A stretch of 64,000 bases of DNA from Asaia bogorensis (GTDB taxonomy: Bacteria; Pseudomonadota; Alphaproteobacteria; Reyranellales; Reyranellaceae): NCBI GenBank assembly GCA_945889625.1, contig CAMDCE010000006.1:1-64000 (forward strand). Direction: 5' to 3'. The translations under genes were made by a program, and so were the position numbers. Each line of letters begins with the position of its first letter. The stretch's first letter is position 1. This document shows, one piece after another, positions 9,105 to 19,183 of this stretch. Under the pieces are notes generated by a model. That model worked only from the letters and a program-made list of their open reading frames with translations, was not told the origin of the DNA and did not search any database.

Positions 9105-12100
9105 ATGAACCCGTCGCGGATCTTCATCGAGCGGCCGGTCGGCACATCGCTGCTGATGGCGGCGATCGTCCTGGTCGGCGTGATCGCCTACCGCTTCCTG
9201 GCGCTGTCGGCGCTGCCCGAGGTCGACTACCCGACCATCCGCGTGCTGACGCTCTATCCGGGGGCCGGGCCGGAGGTCATGACCTCGTCGATCACCGCGC
9301 CGCTGGAGCGGCAGTTCGGGCAGATGCCGGGGCTCAACCAGATGACGTCGACCAGCTCGGCGGGCGCCTCGGCCATCACGCTGCAGTTCGAGCTCAAGCT
9401 CGGCATCGACGTCGCCGAGCAGCAGGTCCAGGCCGCCATTAACGCCGCCGGCAACCTGCTGCCGGGCGACCTGCCGGCGCCGCCGATCTACGCCAAGGTC
9501 AACCCGGCCGACGCGCCGATCATCACCCTTGCCGTGACGTCGAAGACCGAAGCGTTGACCAGGATCCACGACATGGTCGACACGCGGCTCGCCCAGAAGA
9601 TCTCGCAGCTTCCCGGCGTCGGCCTGGTCAGCCTCGAAGGCGGCCAGAAGCCCGGCGTGCGCATCCGTGCCAACCCGACGGCGCTCGCTGCCTACGGCCT
9701 CAATGTCGACGATCTCAGGACCACGATCACCAACGCCAACGTTAATACGCCCAAGGGCAATTTCGACGGCCCGACGCGCGCCTACACGATCAATGCCAAC
9801 GACCAGATCACCGACCCCGCCATCTTCCGCGACCTCGTGGTTGCCTACCGCAACGGCTCGCCGGTGCGCCTGTCGGACGTCGCCACGGTCGTGGATGGGC
9901 AGGAAAACAACAAGCTGGCCGCCTGGATGAACGCCACCCAGGCGGTGATCGTCAACGTCCAGCGCCAGCCCGGCGCCAACGTCATTGCCGTCGTCGACAG
10001 CATCAAGACGCTGCTGCCGCAGCTTCGCGACACCCTGCCCAATTCGCTCGACGTGACGATATTGACCGACCGCACGCTCACCATCCGCGCCTCGGTGCGC
10101 GACGTGCAGATCGAGTTGAGCTTCGCAGTGGTCCTGGTGGTCGTCGTGATCTTCCTCTTCCTCGGCGACTGGCGGGCGACACTGATCCCCAGCCTCTCGG
10201 TGCCGCTGTCGTTGATCGGCACGCTCGCCGTGATGTACCTGGCGGACTTCAGCCTCAACAACCTGTCGATCATGGCGCTCACCATCGCCACCGGCTTCGT
10301 GGTCGACGACGCGATCGTAATGATCGAGAACATCGCGCGCTACATCGAACAGGGCGACGAGCCGACGGAGGCGGCGCTCAAGGGCTCGAGCCAGATCGCC
10401 TTCACGGTGGTGTCCCTCACCGTGTCGCTGATCGCCGTGCTGATCCCGCTGCTCTTCATGGGTGACGTCGTCGGCCGGCTGTTCAGCGAGTTCGCCGTCA
10501 CGCTATCGGTCACCATCCTGATCTCGGCGGTGGTCTCGCTCACTCTGGTCCCCATGATGTGCGCCCAGCTGCTACGACGGCGCGTGCATGCCGCGGACTC
10601 CCCCGTCGAGCCGCATGCCGAGGCGCAGGCGCTGGGTGCGCGCTGGTTCGCCAGGTTGATTGACTGGTACGATCGCTGCCTGATCGTGGTGTTTCGCCAC
10701 CAGCCGCTCACACTCCTGGTGGCAGTCGGCACGGTGGCGCTCACTGTGGTGCTCTATGTCGTCATCCCCAAGGGGTTCTTCCCGACTCAGGACAACGGGC
10801 TGATCGCGGCGGTCACCGAGGCGCCGCAGAGCATTTCCTTCGACGCCATGAAGGAGCGCCAGCGGGCCCTGGCCGACGTCATTCTGGGCGATTCCGATGT
10901 CGAAAGCCTTGCCTCGTTCGTCGGCGTCGACGGCACCAACCCGACGCTCAATTCGGGACGCATGCTGATCAACCTCAAGCCGCGCGGCTCGCGTTCCTCG
11001 AGCGCCAGCGAGATCATCCGCCGCCTGGCGCGCGAGACCCAGTCGGTCGAGGGCATCACGCTCTACATGCAGCCGGCGCAGGACCTCACCATCGATTCGA
11101 CGGTGAGCCGCACGCAATACCAGTTCGTGCTGGTCACCCCCAATCCGGCCGAGTTCGACATCTGGGTGCCGCGCCTGATGGAGCGGATGGCCGCGATCCC
11201 GCAGATCGCCGACGTCGCGAGCGAACTGCAGAGCAAGGGCCTGACGATGTTCATCAGGATCGACCGGGATGCCGCGGCGCGCTTCGGCATCACCATGGCG
11301 ACAGTCGACAACATGCTCTACGACGCGTTCGGCCAGCGCATCGTCTCGACCGTCTACACGCAGTCCAACCAGTATCGCGTGATCTACGAAGTCGAGCCGT
11401 CGATGGCTCGCTCGCTGGATGCTCTCGACAACCTTTACCTGCCGGGCGCGGCGAGCGGCAAACAGGTGCCGCTGTCGGCGATCGCCACCTTCGAGCAGCA
11501 GACCGCGCCGCTGCGACTGGACCGGCTGGGGCAGTTCCCGTCGACCACCGTCTCCTTCAACCTAGCGTCTGGTGCGTCGCTTGGACAGGCGGTCGATGCC
11601 ATCACCGCCGTCCAGGCCGAGATCGGCATGCCGCGTTCGATCACCACACAGTTCCAGGGCGCCGCACTGGCCTTCCAGAAGGCGCTCAGCAGCCAGCTCA
11701 TGCTGATCCTGGCGGCTATCGTCACCGTCTACATCGTGCTGGGCGTGCTCTACGAGAGTTACATCCACCCGATCACCATCCTGTCGACCCTGCCGTCGGC
11801 GGGCATCGGCGCGCTGCTTGCGCTGATGCTCGCCGGCCAGGATCTCAGCGTGGTGGCGATCATCGGAATCGTGTTGCTGATCGGCATCGTCAAGAAGAAC
11901 GCCATCATGATGATCGACTTCGCCCTTGATGCCGAGCGCAACGAAGGCAAGGCGCCGCAGGAGGCCATCCATCAGGCCTGCCTGCTGCGCTTCCGGCCGA
12001 TCCTGATGACGACCCTCGCCGCCATGGTCGGCGCGCTGCCTCTGATGGTCGGCAGCGGCACCGGCTCGGAGCTTCGCCATCCGCTGGGATTGACGATCGT

Positions 12101-12251
12101 GGGCGGCCTGATCGTGAGCCAGATGCTGACGCTTTTCACCACCCCGGTGATCTATCTTGCCTTCGACCGGCTCAGCCGCCGGCTGCGCGGCGTGCCGCTC
12201 GACACACCGCTCTATCCGACGCCCGGCCTGCAACAAGGTCCACAGGGGTGA
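9105..12251 (+). CDS. RND multidrug efflux permease, first paralogue (MdtB-like)
   Basis: The 1048-residue product starts [20 protein letters not shown], the usual HAE1-type N-terminus running straight into TM1. Two large periplasmic loops separate TM1/TM2 and TM7/TM8. TM4 carries [13 protein letters not shown] with the adjacent Asp pair required for proton translocation. Length is that of AcrB/MdtB proteins. The ATG at 9105 is chosen over the longer open frame because it gives the family N-terminus and lies 13 bases after the adaptor gene. The stop overlaps the start of the second pump by four bases (GTGA), implying translational coupling and probably a heteromeric pump. Confidence 0.95.
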   Translation: MNPSRIFIERPVGTSLLMAAIVLVGVIAYRFLALSALPEVDYPTIRVLTLYPGAGPEVMTSSITAPLERQFGQMPGLNQMTSTSSAGASAITLQFELKLGIDVAEQQVQAAINAAGNLLPGDLPAPPIYAKVNPADAPIITLAVTSKTEALTRIHDMVDTRLAQKISQLPGVGLVSLEGGQKPGVRIRANPTALAAYGLNVDDLRTTITNANVNTPKGNFDGPTRAYTINANDQITDPAIFRDLVVAYRNGSPVRLSDVATVVDGQENNKLAAWMNATQAVIVNVQRQPGANVIAVVDSIKTLLPQLRDTLPNSLDVTILTDRTLTIRASVRDVQIELSFAVVLVVVVIFLFLGDWRATLIPSLSVPLSLIGTLAVMYLADFSLNNLSIMALTIATGFVVDDAIVMIENIARYIEQGDEPTEAALKGSSQIAFTVVSLTVSLIAVLIPLLFMGDVVGRLFSEFAVTLSVTILISAVVSLTLVPMMCAQLLRRRVHAADSPVEPHAEAQALGARWFARLIDWYDRCLIVVFRHQPLTLLVAVGTVALTVVLYVVIPKGFFPTQDNGLIAAVTEAPQSISFDAMKERQRALADVILGDSDVESLASFVGVDGTNPTLNSGRMLINLKPRGSRSSSASEIIRRLARETQSVEGITLYMQPAQDLTIDSTVSRTQYQFVLVTPNPAEFDIWVPRLMERMAAIPQIADVASELQSKGLTMFIRIDRDAAARFGITMATVDNMLYDAFGQRIVSTVYTQSNQYRVIYEVEPSMARSLDALDNLYLPGAASGKQVPLSAIATFEQQTAPLRLDRLGQFPSTTVSFNLASGASLGQAVDAITAVQAEIGMPRSITTQFQGAALAFQKALSSQLMLILAAIVTVYIVLGVLYESYIHPITILSTLPSAGIGALLALMLAGQDLSVVAIIGIVLLIGIVKKNAIMMIDFALDAERNEGKAPQEAIHQACLLRFRPILMTTLAAMVGALPLMVGSGTGSELRHPLGLTIVGGLIVSQMLTLFTTPVIYLAFDRLSRRLRGVPLDTPLYPTPGLQQGPQG

Positions 12252-15200
12252 ATCTCTCGGCGCCCTTCATTGCCCGGCCCGTCGCCACCACGCTGCTGAC
12301 GGCGGGCATCCTGCTGGCCGGCGGCCTGGCATTCATGGGCTTGCCGGTGGCGCCACTGCCGAAGGTGGAATTTCCCACCATTCAGGTTCAGGCCTCGTTG
12401 CCCGGGGCCTCGCCCGAAACCGTCGCGACCAGCGTCACCACCCCGCTCGAGCGGCGGTTGGGCGCGATCGCCGGGGTGACCGAAATCACCTCGGGCAGCA
12501 CGGTCGGCAATTCGCGCATCACGTTGCAGTTCGACCTGTCGCGCAGCATCGACGGCGCGGCGCGCGACGTGCAGGCCGCCATCAACGCCGCGCGCGCCGA
12601 CCTGCCCTCCGACCTGCGCAGCAATCCGATCTATCGCAAGATCAATCCGGCCGCCGCGCCGGTGCTGGTCCTGGCGCTGACGTCCGATACGCTGGGTCAG
12701 GGCCGCCTCTACGACGCCGCCTCGAACGTCTTTCAGCAGAAGCTGAGCCAGGTCAGCGGCGTCGGCCAGGTGGTGCTGGGTGGCAGTTCATTGCCCGCGG
12801 TGCGCGTCGAGATCAACCCCAGCACGCTGTCGAAGTACCGGATCGGCCTGGAAAGCGTGCGCGCTGCCCTTGCTGCGGCCAACGCCAACACGCCTAAGGG
12901 CGCCATCGAGGTCGGCGACCGGCGCTATCAGATCTACGTCAACGATCAGGCGCGCGTTGCCGCCGAATACCGCGACCTGATCATCGCCTGGCGCAGCGGC
13001 TCGCCGGTGCGCCTGTCGGACGTGGCCGAGGTCATTGATTCGACCGAGAACATCCGCAACGAGGGCCAGGCCAACGGCAAGCGTTCGGTGCTGGTGATCG
13101 TCTACCTCCAGCCCAACGCCAACGTCATCGAAACCGTCGATCAGGTGAAGGCGTTGCTACCCGACCTGCAGGCGGCCTTGCCCAACGACGTCGATGTCAC
13201 CGTGGCGGCCGACCGCACCACGACCATCCGCGCCTCGCTGAAGGAGGTCGAGCGCGCGCTCGCGATCAGCGTCATCCTGGTGGTGCTGGTGACTTTCGCA
13301 TTCCTGCGCTCGTTCCGCGCCGGCCTGGTGCCCTCGGTCGCCGTGCCGGTGTCGCTGATCGGCACGTTCGGCGTCATGTATCTGCTGGGCTACAGCCTCA
13401 ACAACCTGTCGCTGATGGCCATGACCATCGCCGCGGGATTCGTGGTCGACGACGCCATTATCGTGCTGGAGAACATCTCGCGCCATATCGAGAACGGCAT
13501 GTCGAAGATCGACGCCGCGCTGCTCGGTTCGCGCGAGGTCGGCTTCACCGTGGTTTCGATGAGCCTGTCGCTGATCGCGGTATTCATCCCGATCCTGCTG
13601 ATGGGCGGCATCGTTGGCCGCCTGTTCCGCGAATTCGCCGTCACGCTGTCGATTGCCATCATTATTTCCATGATCGTGTCGCTCACCACGACGCCGATGA
13701 TGTGCGCCTATGTGCTGCGTTCGCCGCGCGACAAGGCGGCACGGCCGCCGGGCCGGCTTGCCCGGGGGAGCGAGCGCGTCTTCACCTCGGTGCAGAATTT
13801 CTACGGCCGGACGCTCGGCTGGGTGCTGCGCCATCCCCGCAGCACCATGGTGGTGTTCCTGGCGACCGTGGTGCTTAACATCTATCTCTACGTCGAGATC
13901 CCAAAGGGCTTCTTCCCGCAGCAGGACACCGGTCGCATCGTCGGCGGCATTCGCGCCGACCAGAGCATTTCGTTCCAGGCGATGCGCCGCAAGTTCCGCC
14001 AGTTCGTGTCGATCATCCGCGAGGATCCGGCGATCGAAAGCGTCGCCGGCTTCACCGGCGGCGGCCAGACAAACTCGGGTTTCATCTTCGCCTCGCTCAA
14101 GCCGTTGAGCGAGCGCAACGTCTCGGCCGACCGCGTGATCGCCCGGCTGCGTATTAGGCTGAACCAGGTGGCCGGCGCCACCCTCTTCCTGCAGGCCGTC
14201 CAGGACATCCGGGTTGGCGGTCGCCAGAGCAACTCGCAGTATCAGTTCACGCTGCAGGCCGATGCGCTGCCCGAACTCTATGAGTGGGGACCCAAGCTTG
14301 TGACGGCGCTGCAGCGCGACACGTCGGTCATCACCGATGTCGATTCCGACCAGCAGCAGCGTGGCCTGCAGGTCAATCTCACGATCGACCGCGATGCGGC
14401 GAGCCGGCTCGGCGTGTCGTCGCGCTCGATCTCGGCCACGCTCTACGACGCCTTTGGACAGCGCCAAGTCTCGACCATCTACAACGCGCTCAACCAGTAT
14501 CACGTCGTCATGGAGGTCGCGCCGGAGTTCTGGGAAAACCCGGAGACGCTGAAGGAGATATACGTCAGCACGTCCGGTGGGGCGATCAGCGGCGCGCAGG
14601 CGACGGCGGCCATTTCGTCGGTGGTGCCGGCGACGCCGGGCGCCGTCGATCCGGCGGCCGCGGTGCGCAACCAGCGCACCAATGCCATTGCCGTGAGCGG
14701 CCGTGGCTCGGCTTCGACCGGTGCCGCGGTCAGTACCGTGCCCGAGACGATGATCCCGCTGTCGCAGCTGACCCGCTACGAGTTCGGCACCACGCCGCTT
14801 GCCGTCAACCACCAGGGCTTGTTCGTCGCCAGCACTGTCTCGTTCAATCTGGCGGTCGGCAAGACCTTGAGCGACGCCGTCGCCTACGTGAACTCGACCA
14901 TGCAGGAGATCGGCGTGCCGTTGACCGTCCGCGGTTCCTTCCAGGGCACGGCGCGGGCCTTCCAGCAGTCGCTGAACAGTCAGATTCTGGTTGTGCTGGC
15001 GGCCCTTGTGGCGATCTATATCGTGCTCGGCATTCTCTACGAGAGCTACATCCACCCGATCACCATCCTGTCGACCCTGCCGTCGGCCGGTATCGGCGCG
15101 CTGCTGGCGCTGAAGTTCTCGGGCGTGGAGTTTAGCATCATCGCCATGATCGGCGTGCTGCTGCTGATCGGCATCGTCAAGAAGAACGCCATCATGATGA

Positions 15201-15529
15201 TCGATGTGGCGCTGGAGCGCGAACGCAACGATGGGCTCGACCCGCGCACCGCCATCTACCATGCCTGCCTGCTGCGCTTCCGTCCGATCCTGATGACGAC
15301 CATGGCGGCGATGCTGGGTGCGCTGCCGCTGGCGCTGGGCTTCGGCGACGGCGCCGAGCTGCGCCAGCCGCTTGGCATCTCGATCATCGGCGGCCTGATC
15401 GTGAGCCAGGTCCTGACCCTCTACACCACGCCGGTGATCTATCTCTACCTCGACCGTTTCCGCCGCCGCGACCGCGATCCCCACAGCCGCCTGGCGCGCC
15501 ACCTGGGCGGCCTCGAGGCGCGGGCATGA
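12248..15529 (+). CDS. RND multidrug efflux permease, second paralogue (MdtC-like)
   Basis: This 1093-residue protein starts with GTG inside the GTGA overlap with the preceding pump gene ([20 protein letters not shown]). TM4 has [13 protein letters not shown] with both proton-relay Asp residues. Compared with the first paralogue it has an insertion of about 50 low-complexity Ala/Ser/Thr-rich residues in the second periplasmic domain (around residues 780-825). In MdtABC systems the two pumps form a mixed trimer, and adjacency here suggests the same. Several stretches around TM11 are identical to the first pump at the nucleotide level. The stop overlaps the next start (ATGA). Confidence 0.95.
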   Translation: MNLSAPFIARPVATTLLTAGILLAGGLAFMGLPVAPLPKVEFPTIQVQASLPGASPETVATSVTTPLERRLGAIAGVTEITSGSTVGNSRITLQFDLSRSIDGAARDVQAAINAARADLPSDLRSNPIYRKINPAAAPVLVLALTSDTLGQGRLYDAASNVFQQKLSQVSGVGQVVLGGSSLPAVRVEINPSTLSKYRIGLESVRAALAAANANTPKGAIEVGDRRYQIYVNDQARVAAEYRDLIIAWRSGSPVRLSDVAEVIDSTENIRNEGQANGKRSVLVIVYLQPNANVIETVDQVKALLPDLQAALPNDVDVTVAADRTTTIRASLKEVERALAISVILVVLVTFAFLRSFRAGLVPSVAVPVSLIGTFGVMYLLGYSLNNLSLMAMTIAAGFVVDDAIIVLENISRHIENGMSKIDAALLGSREVGFTVVSMSLSLIAVFIPILLMGGIVGRLFREFAVTLSIAIIISMIVSLTTTPMMCAYVLRSPRDKAARPPGRLARGSERVFTSVQNFYGRTLGWVLRHPRSTMVVFLATVVLNIYLYVEIPKGFFPQQDTGRIVGGIRADQSISFQAMRRKFRQFVSIIREDPAIESVAGFTGGGQTNSGFIFASLKPLSERNVSADRVIARLRIRLNQVAGATLFLQAVQDIRVGGRQSNSQYQFTLQADALPELYEWGPKLVTALQRDTSVITDVDSDQQQRGLQVNLTIDRDAASRLGVSSRSISATLYDAFGQRQVSTIYNALNQYHVVMEVAPEFWENPETLKEIYVSTSGGAISGAQATAAISSVVPATPGAVDPAAAVRNQRTNAIAVSGRGSASTGAAVSTVPETMIPLSQLTRYEFGTTPLAVNHQGLFVASTVSFNLAVGKTLSDAVAYVNSTMQEIGVPLTVRGSFQGTARAFQQSLNSQILVVLAALVAIYIVLGILYESYIHPITILSTLPSAGIGALLALKFSGVEFSIIAMIGVLLLIGIVKKNAIMMIDVALERERNDGLDPRTAIYHACLLRFRPILMTTMAAMLGALPLALGFGDGAELRQPLGISIIGGLIVSQVLTLYTTPVIYLYLDRFRRRDRDPHSRLARHLGGLEARA

Positions 15530-17094
15530 CGGTAGTCCGTCACCCTGAGCGAAGCGCAGTGAAGCCGAAGGGTCTCGCTTGCCGCGGACAAGGTCCCTCC
15601 CCTGCGCGCTTCGCGCTCCGGTCGGGACGACACGTTGCGGCCTTTGCCGCAATCGTGTCGCTGTCGGGTTGCCTGGTCGGGCCCGACTACCTGCGTCCCC
15701 AGCCGGCGGCGGCGCCGACGGCCGAATACAAGGAGACGATGGGCTTTCGTCCGGCCTTGCCGCGCGACGCGATCGATCGCGGGCCGTGGTGGACGATCTA
15801 TGGCGATCCGACCCTCGATCAACTGGCGGCCCAGGTCGACATCTCCAACCAGAATCTGAAAGTCTCCGAGGCGGCCTATCGCCAGGCACGCGCCCTGATC
15901 CGCCAGGACCAATCCTCGCTCTATCCCAGCATCAGCTATACCGGCGGCGCCCAGCAATCGGGCCAGGGCGCCCAACGGGGCGGCGGCAACAGTGTCGGCC
16001 AGCTCTCCGCGGGCCCGACGCTCACCTGGGAAATCGACGTATGGGGTCGCATCCGCCGCCAGATCGAGAGCGACTCTGCGGCGGCCCAGGCGAGTGCGGC
16101 CGATCTCGCATCGGCGCGCCTGTCGGCCCAGTCGGACGTCACCACCAACTATTTCGCGCTGCGCATCTCCGAGCAGCGGACCAGGCTGTTCCAGGAATCG
16201 GTCGCAGCCTTCGCCCGCGCGCTGCAGATCGTGCAGAACCAGGTCAATGCCGGCATCGCCTCGCGTGTCGACCTGACCCAGGCGCAGACGCAGCTCGAAC
16301 AGACCCGCTCCCAGCTTGTCGCCGAGGCCATCAACCGCGCCCAGTTCGAGCATGCCATCGCCGTATTGGTCGGCAAGGCGCCGTCGGAGTTCAGCGTCGC
16401 TGCCGCGCCGCCGCCTCAGACCGTGCCGACGATAGAGAGCGGCGTGCCGTCGGCGTTGCTCGAACGTCGCCCCGACATCGCCTCGGCCGAGCGCCAGATG
16501 GCATCGGCCAACGCCCAGATCGGCGTCGCGCAGGCGGCGTACTATCCCGACATCACGCTCAATGCCAACATTGGCTTCCTGAGCAACACGATCGGCCAGC
16601 TGTTCCAGATCGCCTCGGCCGTGTGGTCGGTCGGACCGCTGCTTGCCGGCACCATGATCGATGGCGGCGCCCGCAGCGCCCAGGTCGAAGGCGCGCGCGC
16701 CAACTACGACGGCACCGTGGCGACCTACCGCCAGACCGTATTGACGGCGTTCCAGCAGATCGAGGATGGGCTCGTCCAGCAGCGCGTGCTCGAACAGCAG
16801 GAGCGGGTGCAGCGCGGCGCAGTCGGCTCGGCCCGCGAGGCCGAACGCCTGGCGCTCAACCAGTATCGGGCCGGCACGGTGCCCTACACGACCGTGGTGA
16901 CGACCCAGACCACGGCGCTCTCCGCCGAACAGGCGCTGCTCAACATCCGCCTCAGCCGCTTCACCGCCAGCGCCACCCTGATCAAGTCGCTGGGCGGCGG
17001 CTGGCGTTCGGAGGACCTGCCCCCGCCGGTGCCGATCGCCGGCGTCAACAGCAGCGGCAAGCCCGCGAAAAAATTCAGCTGGTGGCCGTTCTGA
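15526..17094 (+). CDS. NodT-family outer-membrane efflux lipoprotein (TolC-like)
   Basis: This 522-residue outer-membrane factor has two outer-membrane efflux domains, with typical pieces such as TWEIDVWGRIRRQIESD (near residue 170) and LLERRPDIASAERQMASANAQIGVAQAAYYPDI in the middle. It is a predicted lipoprotein: the lipobox LSGC places the acylated Cys at about residue 48. The start at 15526 overlaps the pump stop by ATGA. The first ~35 residues before the hydrophobic segment are unusual: they are encoded by sequence resembling an intergenic repeat. It completes the tripartite efflux system with the three upstream genes. Confidence 0.94.
   Translation: MTVVRHPERSAVKPKGLACRGQGPSPARFALRSGRHVAAFAAIVSLSGCLVGPDYLRPQPAAAPTAEYKETMGFRPALPRDAIDRGPWWTIYGDPTLDQLAAQVDISNQNLKVSEAAYRQARALIRQDQSSLYPSISYTGGAQQSGQGAQRGGGNSVGQLSAGPTLTWEIDVWGRIRRQIESDSAAAQASAADLASARLSAQSDVTTNYFALRISEQRTRLFQESVAAFARALQIVQNQVNAGIASRVDLTQAQTQLEQTRSQLVAEAINRAQFEHAIAVLVGKAPSEFSVAAAPPPQTVPTIESGVPSALLERRPDIASAERQMASANAQIGVAQAAYYPDITLNANIGFLSNTIGQLFQIASAVWSVGPLLAGTMIDGGARSAQVEGARANYDGTVATYRQTVLTAFQQIEDGLVQQRVLEQQERVQRGAVGSAREAERLALNQYRAGTVPYTTVVTTQTTALSAEQALLNIRLSRFTASATLIKSLGGGWRSEDLPPPVPIAGVNSSGKPAKKFSWWPF
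15537..15632 (+). repeat. Intergenic-type repeat captured by the start of the channel gene
   Basis: The stretch begins GTCACCCTGAGCGAAGCGCAG and ends GCTCCGGTCGGGACGACA. It looks like the 'ACCCTGAG...AAGGTCC...GGACGACA' sequence that normally lies between genes in this kind of genome. A related copy lies at about 32740-32830 in a true intergenic gap (GGTCCTTCGCTACGGTCCGGACGACA at its end). Here it is read as codons for residues 5-36 of the channel protein. Copy number in the genome is unknown. Confidence 0.5.
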
Positions 17095-17197
17095 GGGGAC
17101 GTGCTTCTGGTGCGGCCTACAACGCTCGCCTGCAGGCCATGGTAGCTGAAGACCCTTTCCCCCGGAAAAGACGAGCCAAATAGCCTATACCGGCTCA

Positions 17198-18277
17198 ATG
17201 GCCGAGACCGAGATCCGCAAGATCATCCATCTCGACATGGACGCCTTCTACGCGTCGGTCGAGCAGCGCGACGATCCGGCATTGCTCGGCAAGCCGGTCG
17301 CGGTGGGCGGCGCGCGCGAGCGCGGCGTGGTCATGGCGGCAAGCTACGAGGCGCGCCAGTTCGGCGTGCGCTCGGCGATGCCTTCGGCCACGGCGCGGCG
17401 GCTGTGCGCCGAGCTGGTGTTCGTCAAGCCGCACTTCGACGTCTACAAGGAGGTGTCGCGCCAGATCCGCGCGATCTTCCTCGAATACACGCCGCTGGTA
17501 GAGCCATTGTCGCTCGACGAGGCCTATCTCGACGTCACGACCAACCTCAAGAACATGCCACTGGCATCGGAGATCGCTCGCGAGATCCGCGCCCGCATCC
17601 TCGCCGAGACCGGCCTCACCGCCTCGGCCGGCATCTCCTACAACAAGTTCCTGGCCAAGCTCGCCTCGGACCACCGCAAGCCCAACGGCCAGTTCGTCAT
17701 CCCGCCGGAGAAGGGCCCGGCCTTCGTCGAAAGCCTGCCGGTCGGCAAGTTCCATGGTGTGGGTCCCGCGACCGAAGCCAAGATGAAGCGGCTGGGCATC
17801 CATAGCGGCGCCGATCTCAAGGCGCAGACGCTGGAATTCCTGCAGCAATATTTCGGCAAATCGGGCGCCTACTACTACGCCATCGCCCGCGGCCAGGACG
17901 ACCGCCGGGTGGTGCCCGACCGGCCGCGCAAGTCGGTCGGCTCGGAGACGACCTTCGTCGAGGATCTCGGCAAGCCAGCCGAGATCGAGGACGGCATCCG
18001 CTCGGTGCTGGAGGATGTCTGGAGCTATTGCGAGCGCACCGGCGTCGGCGGGCGCACGGTGACGGTGAAGGTTAAGTACGCCGACTTCCAGATCGTCACG
18101 CGCAGCCGCACCCTGGCGGAGCCGGTGTCGAGCAGGGAGGAGCTCGAACGTACCAGCATCGAACTGGTGCGGACGATCCTTCCGCTGGAGAAGAGGGTGA
18201 GGCTGCTCGGTGTCTCGTTGTCGAATATCGGTGTAAAGACCGAGCAAGCCCCGCCACAATTGAAGCTCGGACTATAG
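17198..18277 (+). CDS. dinB: DNA polymerase IV (Y family)
   Basis: This 359-residue translesion polymerase begins with the catalytic motif IHLDMDAFYASVEQ (Asp13 and Asp15). The second acidic pair is in LSLDEAYLDV. The thumb contains the helix-hairpin-helix segment VGKFHGVGPATEAKMKRLGI, and a C-terminal little-finger domain follows (SVGSETTFVEDL onward). Length matches E. coli Pol IV (351). It copies past damaged bases in the cytosol. A LysR gene follows after one base. The 103 bases upstream show no clear LexA box. Confidence 0.96.
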   Translation: MAETEIRKIIHLDMDAFYASVEQRDDPALLGKPVAVGGARERGVVMAASYEARQFGVRSAMPSATARRLCAELVFVKPHFDVYKEVSRQIRAIFLEYTPLVEPLSLDEAYLDVTTNLKNMPLASEIAREIRARILAETGLTASAGISYNKFLAKLASDHRKPNGQFVIPPEKGPAFVESLPVGKFHGVGPATEAKMKRLGIHSGADLKAQTLEFLQQYFGKSGAYYYAIARGQDDRRVVPDRPRKSVGSETTFVEDLGKPAEIEDGIRSVLEDVWSYCERTGVGGRTVTVKVKYADFQIVTRSRTLAEPVSSREELERTSIELVRTILPLEKRVRLLGVSLSNIGVKTEQAPPQLKLGL

Positions 18278-18278
18278 A

Positions 18279-19169
18279 ATGATCGACAAGCTCGAATATC
18301 TGCTGGCGTTGGCGCGCGAACGCAATTTTGGCAGGGCGGCCGAGCAATGCGGCGTGACGCAGCCGACCTTCTCGGCGGGCATCAAGCAGCTCGAGGAAAC
18401 GCTCGGCGTGATGCTGGTGCAGCGGACGTCGCGCTTTCTCGGCTTCACTGCCGAAGGCGAGCGGGTGCTCGACTGGGCGCGCACCATCGTTGCTGACACG
18501 CGCGCCATGCGCCAGGAAGTGCAGACCCTGAAGAAGGGGCTGAGCGGCCATCTCAAGATCGCGGCGATCCCTACGGCGCTCGCCATGGTCTCGGCGCTCA
18601 CCACCCCTTACCGCGCCAAGCACCCGAACGTGAAGTTCACCATCCTGTCGCGCACCTCGGCCGAGGTGTTGTCGATGCTGGAGAATCTCGAGGTCGACGC
18701 CGGTCTCACCTATATCGACAACGAGCCGCTGGGCCGCATGCGGGCGGTGCCGCTTTATCTCGAGCAGTATCGTCTGCTGACATCGGAGAACAGCCCGCTG
18801 GGCGATCGCGACCGGGTGACGTGGGCGGAGGTCGGCAAGATCCCGCTGTGCCTGCTGACGCCCGACATGCAGAACCGACGCATCATCGACCAGCTTCTGA
18901 ACGCCGCCGGCGAGCGGCCCGAGCCGACGCTCGAATCCAATTCCATGATCGTGCTTTTCTCCCACGTGCGTACCGGTCGCTGGGCGAGCGTGATGCCGCA
19001 GAAGCTGGCCGACACGCTGGGACTCACCGAGCATCTGCGCTCTATCCCCATCGTCGAGCCGGAAGCCGTGCACCAGATCGGTCTGGTCGTCCCGCCACGC
19101 GAGCCGATGACCGCCATTGGTGCTGCCCTCGTCGCCGAGGCGACGCATCTCGCGAAATCGATGGCGTAG
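18279..19169 (+). CDS. LysR-family transcriptional regulator
   Basis: The 296 residues show a winged helix-turn-helix at residues 1-60 (YLLALARERNFGRAAEQCGVTQPTFSAGIKQLEETLG) and a periplasmic-binding-protein-like effector domain in the rest (starting near GHLKIAAIPTALAM). LysR proteins bind DNA as tetramers and respond to small ligands. It is followed 14 bases later on the same strand by an oxalate/formate-type carrier, which is its most likely regulatory target. That is an unusual co-directional arrangement, as LysR genes are often divergent from their targets. The effector is unknown. Confidence 0.95.
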   Translation: MIDKLEYLLALARERNFGRAAEQCGVTQPTFSAGIKQLEETLGVMLVQRTSRFLGFTAEGERVLDWARTIVADTRAMRQEVQTLKKGLSGHLKIAAIPTALAMVSALTTPYRAKHPNVKFTILSRTSAEVLSMLENLEVDAGLTYIDNEPLGRMRAVPLYLEQYRLLTSENSPLGDRDRVTWAEVGKIPLCLLTPDMQNRRIIDQLLNAAGERPEPTLESNSMIVLFSHVRTGRWASVMPQKLADTLGLTEHLRSIPIVEPEAVHQIGLVVPPREPMTAIGAALVAEATHLAKSMA

Positions 19170-19183
19170 GACGACGAACCCCA

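Noticed and set aside
13157..15889. A 910-codon open frame antisense to the second RND pump
   Set aside because: Composition is His/Arg/Asp-rich with no domain, and the opposite strand is an unmistakable RND pump gene.
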